Below, piece by piece: positions 36,717 through 43,748 of a DNA stretch of 64,000 nucleotides. Made by a program: the position numbers and the translations under genes. The number at the start of each line of letters is the position of its first letter. Within the stretch, counting starts at the first letter, position 1. Below the pieces are notes generated by a model, which saw only the letters and a program-made list of their open reading frames with translations, was not told the DNA's origin and ran no database searches. Origin of the DNA: Nitrospira sp. (GTDB taxonomy: Bacteria > Nitrospirota > Nitrospiria > Nitrospirales > Nitrospiraceae); contig JARFXP010000007.1 of assembly GCA_029194675.1 (NCBI GenBank), positions 1-64,000 on the forward strand, in the 5' to 3' direction.

Positions 36717-37092
36717 TGCGCCTCCTCCTGATTGATGGCTGATATAGCTGAATCCGTTGTTTTCACGTAAGCCTCCCTTTCCTCTATTGACTGAGAGCCT
36801 TCCCCCCCAACATTGGATTCAGAAAAGTTGAGTACGATCCTAATACCATCACCACGTTGCAAGACATGTGCGATAGGTATTGAGTGAAACTGCGGCTTGT
36901 GAGAGCTAAACCAAGCGGTGAGAGGCCGATGTGATGCAGGAATACCCAGGGCGATATTATCAGGTGGGGAAAAACGCGACAAAAGAGTGTGATGGGCCGA
37001 TGGCTTCTGAACGCTTAGTCAATGCTTCCAATGACCTCGTAATCGACCCTCGGTCAGGTGATGCGTGCTTCGTTAAGAAACAGCAAAGGCTT
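36717..37092. other. Intergenic stretch between CBS and cytochrome genes, no gene supported
   Basis: No protein of recognisable family fits on either strand; the 89-residue frame at 36713-36982 (minus) has no conserved motifs. A TCGCAC-N5-TTGCA (36863-36878, minus) resembles sigma-54 but lacks the key -24 GG. I see no terminator. Confidence 0.3.
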
Positions 37093-37632
37093 TCACTCAT
37101 CTATACCGTCTCTTCGGCCTTGATGTTCCCTGCCTTGCATCCCATCCATGCCCTCACTCGGTCCCATGCCCCCTCTATGACCCCTCATGCCTGGTCCATG
37201 TCTCCTGGAAAAGGTCCGTTCATACTGAATGAGGGCCCAGATCTCTTCATCGGATAAGACCGGCCCGAATCCGATCATGCCGGTGCCGAGCGAGCCATGT
37301 TTAATGACCCAGAAAAGTTCTCCTTCGGTGCGATGGCGCCAAAATCCGTGGTGCTGAAAATTGCGAGGAGCGGGATTCAGTTTGGCGCCCGCTGGTCCTT
37401 TGCCGTCTCCGTCCGCTCCATGACAGGTGAAGCACGTGCCCTTACCATGATACAGCGCTTTGCCCTGCTCAATTACCTCGGGCGAATTCGACAAGGGGCT
37501 TCTGAGAGCCCTTGCTTCAGCCAGCTTATCGGCAGGCACTCTCGGCTGCATCATGTGCCGCTCTGCTGAAGCGGCGGGGATCGCAAAGACAACCACGACG
37601 ACCAATAACAGGAACCGGCTCGTCTTCATCAC
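37093..37632 (-). CDS. Periplasmic monoheme cytochrome c
   Basis: A signal peptide (LLLVVVVVFAIPAASA) and a mature part with the haem site CFTCHGADGDGKGPAG, then ELFWVIKHGSLGTGMIGFGPVLSDEEIWALIQYERTF, fit class I c-type cytochromes with Met as axial ligand. The C-terminal tail (GMRGHRGGMGPSEGMDGMQG) is Gly/Met/His-rich, like that of the Spy-like gene at 34700-35302. The C-terminal cytochrome resemblance to the tetraheme protein at 39111-40520 and to 41477-41866 suggests a common family. Electron partner unknown. Confidence 0.9.
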   Translation of the reverse strand: MMKTSRFLLLVVVVVFAIPAASAERHMMQPRVPADKLAEARALRSPLSNSPEVIEQGKALYHGKGTCFTCHGADGDGKGPAGAKLNPAPRNFQHHGFWRHRTEGELFWVIKHGSLGTGMIGFGPVLSDEEIWALIQYERTFSRRHGPGMRGHRGGMGPSEGMDGMQGREHQGRRDGIDE

Positions 37633-37662
37633 CCTGTTCCCCCATTCATTTCATTCCAGAAA

Positions 37663-38022
37663 TCAGAACATCACGTTCCGATCGCGCTCGGCGACGGCTT
37701 TGATGTAATCCGGCATGCCTTTGATGGAAGCACCGGCCACCAGATCTCCTCCGCCAATTTGTCTGGCCACAGCACAGGCACCGCACACCCAGATCGACAC
37801 ACCAGACGCCTGGATAGCTGCGAGTAGTTCTTTCAACGGAGTCAGGTTCACACCGGTCACATGATCAGCGGCACCTTTCCGTCCCAACGTCACGGCTTCA
37901 TTCCACAGCCACAGCACCACGTCATGTCCTTGTTCCTTGGCCGTTTTGGCGGCCATGAACGGCAAGGTCGCCATCGTGGGATCGTCGGTTCCTCGGCTGC
38001 CGGAAATGATGAAAGTCGCCAT
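37663..38022 (-). CDS. DsrE-family protein
   Basis: A 119-residue protein with MATFIISGSRGTDDPTMATLPFMAAKTAKEQGHDVVLWLWNEAV and a conserved Cys (WVCGACAVARQIGG), like DsrE/YchN-type small sulfur-relay proteins. Shine-Dalgarno AAAGGAG precedes it. It lies between the Dyp-peroxidase and a cytochrome, all on the same strand. Sulfur transfer as the actual role is unproved. Confidence 0.8.
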   Translation of the reverse strand: MATFIISGSRGTDDPTMATLPFMAAKTAKEQGHDVVLWLWNEAVTLGRKGAADHVTGVNLTPLKELLAAIQASGVSIWVCGACAVARQIGGGDLVAGASIKGMPDYIKAVAERDRNVMF

Positions 38023-38051
38023 CGTCTAGTACTCCTTTCCTGTGTGGACTG

Positions 38052-38972
38052 TCATGGTTTGAGTGACGCTATCGTTTCCAGTGATGGCGCGAAGAATGTC
38101 GCGCCTGTGACAGCCCGGCTGAATTCCATTAATCGATCGTGCTTCCCATCGTGCGTCGTCCCCATCATGCGAGCCAGCATCAGGTCGAAAACGTTGAGAG
38201 ACTTCGTGTAGGCGACGAAGTAAAGCCCCGCTTCACGGACGGTCCCCCAAGGATAACTTTGTCTCAGGATTTGCAGTTCCTCCCCGTCTCGCTCGATCAC
38301 CACGCGGCTGATGTGAGCCGTGTCGGGTTTTCTCGATTTCGGCAGCTCGACGCTGTTCCGCTTCGTCCTTCCGATAATCCCTTCCTGCTCCTGGTCCCCC
38401 AACCGCCGCCACCGTTCGAGATCGTGAATATAGCGCTGGACCGCCACGTAGCTGCCGCAGGCGAAACGCCGATCCTCTGCTCCGATCAAGGCGGCGCCCG
38501 CCCTGGCCTTCCCTGTGGGGTTTTCTGTTCCGTCGATGAATCCAGTCAGGTCTCGTGAATCGCGATACCGGAATCCGTGTATCTCCTCGCTCACCGTCGC
38601 AACGTGCTGCAAACGTTGTGCGAGCTTCATTGCGAGATCGAGATTCAAGTCATGACGCCCGGAACGGATCTGCACCAGGAGATCTCCTCCGGTCGCAGGT
38701 GCTACGCGCCCATTTGCTTCAATGGCGCGGAACGGCCGAAGTCCGGCAGGACGGTTCTCCGGTGAGAGCCGATCCCAGAGGCCGGAACCGATACCAAACG
38801 CGCAGAAGAGCCCTGCCCTTTTCTCACGAATTGCGAGCGTCTTCGCTGTCGGGAGAATATCCCGTATTGCCTTGATCCATGCCGAGCGTTCGGCACCATG
38901 GCCGGTTGTAAACGTGAGAAAATAGGCATGAGGGCTTCCTGCTGCAAGGACGCCAGGTTGCGGTGTCGGCAT
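38052..38972 (-). CDS. Dyp-type heme peroxidase
   Basis: The 306-residue protein carries the DyP signature GFIDGTENPTG (catalytic Asp in GxxDG), a proximal region YIHDLERWRRLGDQEQEGIIGRTKRNSVEL and HISRVV. No Tat signal is visible, so this copy is probably cytoplasmic. DyP peroxidases oxidise dyes, phenols and other substrates with H2O2. The gene is in the oxidative-stress/haem group (DsrE, cytochromes, OsmC). Confidence 0.92.
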   Translation of the reverse strand: MPTPQPGVLAAGSPHAYFLTFTTGHGAERSAWIKAIRDILPTAKTLAIREKRAGLFCAFGIGSGLWDRLSPENRPAGLRPFRAIEANGRVAPATGGDLLVQIRSGRHDLNLDLAMKLAQRLQHVATVSEEIHGFRYRDSRDLTGFIDGTENPTGKARAGAALIGAEDRRFACGSYVAVQRYIHDLERWRRLGDQEQEGIIGRTKRNSVELPKSRKPDTAHISRVVIERDGEELQILRQSYPWGTVREAGLYFVAYTKSLNVFDLMLARMMGTTHDGKHDRLMEFSRAVTGATFFAPSLETIASLKP

Positions 38973-39110
38973 CAGTCATTCCTTTCTACTCCGTCGTTCT
39001 TCAATCGTATCCGGCTGGACAAGCGGGATTCCCAATTCACGTGTGGGGCCAAGGCGGTCATCAAATCTTGCCTTTCCCATCCTAGCGACAGACAAGCCAC
39101 GCTTCATGCG

Positions 39111-40520
39111 TTACTTCGCCAGCGAACGAATGTAGTGAATCAGCTGCCATACTTGTTCATCCGGCAGCAAGGCAAACGACATCATCCCTGTTCCAGGGGA
39201 ACCATTCTTGATGATCCAGAACAGTTGACCATCGGGAATGTCTCGCATCATCGTCCCACAGGTAAAATTTCTTGGCGGCGGCACCAGGGCCGCGCCCATC
39301 AAGCCCTTGCCATCGCCTTGCTCGCCGTGACACATGACACAGGCGACGGGTGGCGCTGTCTTGAGAAACAACTCCTTGCCCGCTTGGATTGAACCAGCCG
39401 AGGATGAATGCGGATTTGTTTTGGAGAGGAAGTCTTCCGGCGCCTTGGCCGTCTTGCGCGGCTGCACACAGGCCGCGCCTTGAGCACCGCCACCCGCGGC
39501 GGCGACATCCGGTAGTCCCTTGAACGTCACCTTCAAATAGGCGATTACATCTGCTACCCCCTGCTGCCCGATGGTCAGCCCCCAGTACGGCATATTCGGC
39601 GATTTGCCGACAGCCGGACCACCATGGTTGATCACGGTATAGAGATATTCCATCGGAAGTTTTTCAAACGGCATGTTGGCGTGAATCGCCGGCTTCGGCT
39701 CCAAGCCCGACGCGGCAGGGCCGTCACCTTTGCCGGTCAGCCCGTGACACTGGGCGCAGTATTCCTTGTACAACACCTTGCCGCGCTCCGCGTCCGCCTT
39801 GCCGAACTCAGGACTCGTCCACGGCTCATAATATTGAAAGTCGGGCACTCCTTGGACCATCAGATAGCCGATCACGGCACGCAGTTGCGGTTCCGTCGCA
39901 TCAGCCAGGAATTCACCGCTGTGCGGGACGAAGTCCTGTGGGTTCAGACCGAAGCGAAACAGCCAGTCCTTGTCATATCGCTGACCGGACTTCTGCAGAG
40001 CCGCGCTCTGTTGCCCCCCAATCAATTTACCGTTCTCCTCGATCGTGTGGCAGCCGAGGCAGGCATGGGCCTTATAGGCCGCCGCACCAAACTTGACGTC
40101 GAACTTCGTGACCTTTGAGAGATCAAATGCGCCGACCGTTACGCGCGGGTCTTTGTTGTGTTGGGCGAAGTAATCGGCGATTTCGTTCGCCTCAGATTCT
40201 GTCACCATGGGGTGCTTCGATGGAACGTCCGTCACATCCCACCGATAGCCTTTGGCATAGATCGGGGCTTCTTTTCCGGTGAGCCAACGAATAAGCCAAG
40301 ACCGTTGATACTTGCTGCCAGCCCAGATCAAGTCAGGAGCTCGGAGATTGAACCGAGAGTCGGCTGTCCCTTCCAACCGGTGACATTGCACACAGGTTTG
40401 TTGGAGCGGATCCTTTGCGCGGGATTGATCACTCGCAAAGGAGGGGTCCTGAAATAGAGCCACTCCTGCCGTCAGAGTCACAGTGGCTGCAATCACTCTC
40501 CTGAATTCTTCCAGACCCAT
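39111..40520 (-). CDS. Tetraheme c-type cytochrome, multi-domain
   Basis: The 469-residue protein has a signal peptide (VIAATVTLTAGVALF) and four CxxCH haem sites: CVQCH (about residue 42), CLGCH (154), CAQCH (255) and CVMCH (394). The arrangement looks like three or four cytochrome c modules; the last has the sequence ELFLKTAPPVACVMCHGEQGDGKG, like that of the neighbouring monoheme proteins. It is periplasmic and probably a terminal or intermediate electron carrier. GGAGAGGA is before the ATG at 40520; the open frame continues to 40664 only in the non-coding part. Partner unknown. Confidence 0.88.
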   Translation of the reverse strand: MGLEEFRRVIAATVTLTAGVALFQDPSFASDQSRAKDPLQQTCVQCHRLEGTADSRFNLRAPDLIWAGSKYQRSWLIRWLTGKEAPIYAKGYRWDVTDVPSKHPMVTESEANEIADYFAQHNKDPRVTVGAFDLSKVTKFDVKFGAAAYKAHACLGCHTIEENGKLIGGQQSAALQKSGQRYDKDWLFRFGLNPQDFVPHSGEFLADATEPQLRAVIGYLMVQGVPDFQYYEPWTSPEFGKADAERGKVLYKEYCAQCHGLTGKGDGPAASGLEPKPAIHANMPFEKLPMEYLYTVINHGGPAVGKSPNMPYWGLTIGQQGVADVIAYLKVTFKGLPDVAAAGGGAQGAACVQPRKTAKAPEDFLSKTNPHSSSAGSIQAGKELFLKTAPPVACVMCHGEQGDGKGLMGAALVPPPRNFTCGTMMRDIPDGQLFWIIKNGSPGTGMMSFALLPDEQVWQLIHYIRSLAK

Positions 40521-40576
40521 CTTCCTCTCCTTCGGTTGATGACGCCTTAATTTCACGCTGTGTCTTGTGTGTGCTC

Positions 40577-40996
40577 TCACGACCCGTTGGCTTTCTGATG
40601 TGTGGACGGATTCAACTTGATCTCGATGGTCGGCCTCACCGCGATTGATTGGTGCACAGTGCACCCATGCGCCACCTTCAACAGCCGCTCTCTTTGTTCC
40701 ACCGTGATTCGATGGGGAAGGTGGATTCCGATATCGATACGACCGACACGATGCGGGCTTTCAGCCATCGCCCATTCGGCGTCGACGGTCAAGCCATCTC
40801 GTGAAATACCGTGCCGCCCGCAGAATTGCCCGACGAAGTACGCAACGCAACTAGCGACGGACCCGACAAAGAGTTCAACCGGACCCATTCCGGCACCCTG
40901 CCCCCCGTCCTCCACTGCCTGATCGGTGATGATTCGATGCTGGCCGCTCACAATGTCGTAGCGTGTCCCGCCGTGAAAAGTGGCCGTGAGTTTCAT
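40577..40996 (-). CDS. OsmC-family protein (organic hydroperoxide/peroxiredoxin-type)
   Basis: A 139-residue OsmC/Ohr protein: GPVELFVGSVASCVAYFVGQFCGRHGI holds one conserved Cys (SC) and CTVHQSI the second. It uses Cys redox to reduce organic or thiol peroxides, and the OsmC group (with an SVASC motif) also exists as a thiol-dependent protein. Its start overlaps the stop of the small lipoprotein gene 40993-41163 (ATGA). Confidence 0.88.
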   Translation of the reverse strand: MKLTATFHGGTRYDIVSGQHRIITDQAVEDGGQGAGMGPVELFVGSVASCVAYFVGQFCGRHGISRDGLTVDAEWAMAESPHRVGRIDIGIHLPHRITVEQRERLLKVAHGCTVHQSIAVRPTIEIKLNPSTHQKANGS

Positions 40997-41163
40997 GTCG
41001 CTTCTGGCTCCGGAAGTGGGGCAAGCAACGCATCGACCGGCGATTCCGCGTTCCGACGACCAGCCGCCTCCTCATTCCCCGTCACACTTGGAGGTGGGAC
41101 ACAACTGATCGTCCCCAAGAACGTACTCACCAGCACGACGCCTACAATGACCGGTCGGTTCAT
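40993..41163 (-). CDS. Small lipoprotein (56 aa)
   Basis: A short frame with a hydrophobic N-terminal part (VIVGVVLVSTFLGTISC) ending in Cys, a plausible lipobox, then a short Pro/Glu/Ala-rich mature part (VPPPSVTGNEEAAGR). GAGG lies 8 bp before the ATG, and its stop overlaps the osmC start (ATGA), so it is probably translated with osmC. Small lipoproteins of this sort are often missed by gene finders. Function unknown. Confidence 0.55.
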   Translation of the reverse strand: MNRPVIVGVVLVSTFLGTISCVPPPSVTGNEEAAGRRNAESPVDALLAPLPEPEAT

Positions 41164-41173
41164 AGACTGGACC

Positions 41174-41392
41174 TCATTTATTCACACCGGACGCCGGAGA
41201 ACGGGTACTGATCTCGAACAACGTGAATAGGGGGCAATACCCCACCGCCCCAGTGAGCAGCAGTATGACCCCCACCGCAAGTGCTGCTCCTGCAACGGCG
41301 GTTGAAAACCCCGCAAAGAGGCCGATCATGATCGCCAGTAGTCCTGCTCCAATTCGAATTGGTCTCTCAATCCCTCCGACATTGCACGTCAT
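41174..41392 (-). CDS. DUF2892 small inner-membrane protein
   Basis: A 72-residue membrane protein with a NVGGIERPIRIGAGLLAI start, two membrane helices and LTGAVGYCPLFTLFEIST, the DUF2892/YgaP-C signature. Such proteins often occur with rhodanese or redox genes; here beside the small lipoprotein and OsmC. Function is not known. Confidence 0.85.
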   Translation of the reverse strand: MTCNVGGIERPIRIGAGLLAIMIGLFAGFSTAVAGAALAVGVILLLTGAVGYCPLFTLFEISTRSPASGVNK

Positions 41393-41476
41393 CGCAACAC
41401 CTCCTCCATAAATCTGAGCGCTGTTGATTTGTCTGTCACCGTGATATGAGACAACGCACGCACATTGGATTCACCT

Positions 41477-41866
41477 CTATGGTTGCCCACTAGACTCAAC
41501 TCCGAGTGTGCGCACATAGGTCAAGACATCCCAAATCTCTTCGTCTGAGAGACTGTATTTCCACGCACCCATAGCAGTATTCGGTTTGCCATCATGAATG
41601 CGCCGGAACAACGTGCCGTCGAGTCGATTTTGGACAATAGCCGACGTGCGGTCGGCCGGAGGCGGAACGAGTTTGATTCCGAGCGCACCCTTGCCGTCGA
41701 TTCCGTGGCAACGGATGCAAGTATTCACATAGATTTCTCGCCCAGTGACTGGATCACCTCCATTTGGGGAACCAGTAAGATCTTTCACTCCGATATTGCT
41801 CAATCCCAGCGCTGACAAACCGGCTAACGCTGCGCACAACACCACCCTTCGTCTACCAGCATGCAT
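41477..41866 (-). CDS. Monoheme cytochrome c (class I)
   Basis: A 129-residue exported protein with a CIRCHGIDGKGALG haem site and the family segment LFRRIHDGKPNTAMGAWKYSLSDEEIWDVLTYVRTLG, with Met as likely axial ligand. It resembles the last haem domain of the tetraheme gene at 39111-40520 and the gene at 37093. A sigma-54-like promoter candidate is located upstream (41894-41909). Confidence 0.9.
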   Translation of the reverse strand: MHAGRRRVVLCAALAGLSALGLSNIGVKDLTGSPNGGDPVTGREIYVNTCIRCHGIDGKGALGIKLVPPPADRTSAIVQNRLDGTLFRRIHDGKPNTAMGAWKYSLSDEEIWDVLTYVRTLGVESSGQP

Positions 41867-41893
41867 CTTTCATCCCCTCGATGACCTCCATCT

Positions 41894-41909
41894 TGCGATC
41901 ACTGTGCCA
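41894..41909 (-). promoter_or_regulatory. Possible sigma-54 promoter of the cytochrome gene
   Basis: On the minus strand TGGCACAGTGATCGCA matches the -24 box of the sigma-54 consensus exactly, with GC at the -12 position (TCGC instead of TTGC). The expected start lies about 17 nt upstream of the ATG at 41866, which leaves a short leader with GAGGGG. Confidence 0.35.
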
Positions 41910-42053
41910 TTAACCGCCAATGTGCATGGTGATTTGTACCTTTATTTGTCAATTACTTCTGTCGTTTTATTGAAGTCGCGCGCGGAGGAGCAGGAGTGGA
42001 TTGGCGAAAAACCCGCAGGGCCGCTTCGCCAATGATGCAGAATGCTACAGAGC

Positions 42054-42069
42054 TTGCCTCTTGAGCCAC
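42054..42069 (+). repeat. Left copy of IS target-site duplication (16 bp)
   Basis: TTGCCTCTTGAGCCAC occurs here and again at 43485-43500, exactly flanking the element. The next base (T) is also shared, so the duplication may be 16 or 17 bp. Confidence 0.85.
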
Positions 42070-43484
42070 TGTAATCCCAAAATGATAATGTCCGGTTTCA
42101 CCAAAGTAGAAATGTCCTCTTCGTTGATAGACTGCCCGTTCTTCAAAGGAGGACGGGATGGTGGGAGAGGACAGGGTGATGATGAGTGCCAAGGAGTTGC
42201 GGCGGATCCATGTGATTCGCCAGGTGCGGGACAAGCGGATCACACAACAGGAGGCGGGCACCATGTTGCGGCTGACGGAGCGTCAGATCCGGCGCCTTCT
42301 TGGGCGGGTAAAGGAGGAGGGCGACCAGGGACGTGTCCATCGGGGACGGGGGAAGCCGTCGAATCGGCGCATCGCGGAGCCGGTCAAGGCGAAGATGCTG
42401 CGGCTGTATGAGACACGCTATGGAGACTTTGGGCCGACGTTGGCGGCGGAGAAGTTGACGGAGCGGCACCGACTCGAGGTCAGCGACGAGACTCTGCGGC
42501 GCTGGTTGCGGGAGCGGGGGATTGATCATTTCGCACGCCGGAAGCGACCGCATCGCGCGTGGCGTGCGCGCAAGGCGCATGTCGGGGAACTGGTGCAACT
42601 GGATGGGTCCCATCATGATTGGTTGGAGGGGCGCGGCCCGTGGGGTGTCCTGATGGCCTACATCGACGATGCGAGCAGTCGCGTCTTTGCTCGGTTCTAT
42701 GAGTACGAGGGCACGATCCCGGCGATGGACAGCTTCCAGCGCTACATTCGGCACCAGGGGATTCCGCTGGCCATCTATGCGGACAAGCATACGACCTACC
42801 AGTCGCCAGCTGAGCCCACGGTGGCGGAGCAGCTGGCCGGGGAGGCACCCCAGAGTCAGTTCGGACGGGCACTGGATGAGCTGGGGGTTGAGCTGATCGC
42901 GGCGCACTCCCCACAGGCCAAGGGGCGGGTGGAGCGGCTGTTTAAGACGTTCCAGGATCGACTGGTCAAGGAGTTGCGCCTCGCACGGATTGGGACCTTC
43001 GAGGCGGCGAACCGATTCCTGGAGGGCTATCTGCCGGTCTACAACCGCCGGTTCGCGGTGCGGCCGGCGCACGCAGTCAATCTGCATCGGCCGAAGCCGA
43101 CGGCCCAGGTGCTGGAGCGAAGCCTGTGTATCAAGACATCCCGGTGTCTGCGGAAGGACTTCACCATTGCTCATGAAGGGCGGCTCTATCAGGTTCACGA
43201 CAATCTCCGCGCCACTCGTGTGGTGGTCGAAGAACATGTGGATGGGACGATGCGGCTCACGCACCACGGACGGGCGCTCGCCTTTCACGCGATCGCGGCG
43301 CGACCTGTGTCGGCGGCAGCGGTCACGGCGGTGTCCCGATCGCAGCGCCCGATCAAACCGCCGGCGGATCATCCATGGCGCAAGCGATGGCGGCAGGAAC
43401 GAGGACACCACCCGGCGGCGGCCGGAACATAAACCGGACATTTCTACTTTGGGAGAAAGCGGACATTTCTATTTGGGCTTGACA
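42070..43484 (+). mobile_element. IS1202/ISNCY-type insertion sequence with 16-bp target duplication
   Basis: The 1,415-bp element starts TGTAATCCC and ends GGGCTTGACA. The ends (42070-42117 and, inverted, 43436-43484) are imperfect inverted repeats of about 48 bp, each with two copies of AATGTCC about 25 bp apart, which are probable transposase binding sites. One DDE transposase gene fills it. From memory of the literature, the IS1202 family makes long duplications, and the ISTde1-type group makes them around 15-18 bp. It is complete and lies 264 bp before the NRPS gene. Confidence 0.85.
42158..43432 (+). CDS. DDE transposase of the IS1202/ISNCY group
   Basis: The 424-residue protein has an N-terminal HTH (ELRRIHVIRQVRDKRITQQEAGTML..LTERQIRRLLGRV) and an rve-type catalytic core, with Asp in VQLDGSHHDW (about residue 149), Asp in IYADKHTTYQ (about 209) and Glu in AKGRVERLFKTFQDRL (about 259). 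Helix-rich ISNCY/IS1202 transposases have this order. AAAGGAGG precedes the ATG. No frameshift. Confidence 0.92.
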   Translation: MVGEDRVMMSAKELRRIHVIRQVRDKRITQQEAGTMLRLTERQIRRLLGRVKEEGDQGRVHRGRGKPSNRRIAEPVKAKMLRLYETRYGDFGPTLAAEKLTERHRLEVSDETLRRWLRERGIDHFARRKRPHRAWRARKAHVGELVQLDGSHHDWLEGRGPWGVLMAYIDDASSRVFARFYEYEGTIPAMDSFQRYIRHQGIPLAIYADKHTTYQSPAEPTVAEQLAGEAPQSQFGRALDELGVELIAAHSPQAKGRVERLFKTFQDRLVKELRLARIGTFEAANRFLEGYLPVYNRRFAVRPAHAVNLHRPKPTAQVLERSLCIKTSRCLRKDFTIAHEGRLYQVHDNLRATRVVVEEHVDGTMRLTHHGRALAFHAIAARPVSAAAVTAVSRSQRPIKPPADHPWRKRWRQERGHHPAAAGT

Positions 43485-43500
43485 TTGCCTCTTGAGCCAC
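43485..43500 (+). repeat. Right copy of IS target-site duplication (16 bp)
   Basis: Matches 42054-42069 exactly, directly outside the right terminal repeat. Confidence 0.85.
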
Positions 43501-43748
43501 TTGAATTAGCGTTTAGTGGGTAGTACCTTGTCTTACTTCCACCGACCTCAAGGCGACGACGGATCCTACACAAGGAAAGGTGCCCTTCGATGGAGCATGA
43601 ACCGTTCGGGACAAAATTCCTTTGTGGTTGGAAACCGGGAAATTCTTTGATTTTGTTATCAAGCGCACTACCCTAGTCATCGGTGAAGGGAGAGCCGGTA
43701 GCAGTTGAATAGAATTTTCCCCCAATAGAAGGCTCGGGGCTCGCTTAC
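43501..43748 (+). other. NRPS upstream region
   Basis: These 248 bp contain no supported gene. No strong Shine-Dalgarno is seen before the ATG at 43749; GAAGGC lies about 20 bp upstream. No clear sigma-70 or sigma-54 promoter is seen. Because the IS ends just before, the original promoter may have been displaced or replaced, and expression from the IS end is possible. Confidence 0.35.

Noticed and set aside
36863..36878. Sigma-54-like site before the CBS gene
   Set aside because: The -24 element has CG instead of GG, the most important part of the consensus.
36713..36982. 89-codon minus-strand frame upstream of the CBS gene
   Set aside because: No conserved motif and no clear Shine-Dalgarno; it ends within the CBS start region.
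42143..43441. Minus-strand 432-codon open frame over the second IS
   Set aside because: Antisense shadow of the DDE transposase, with no family motifs.
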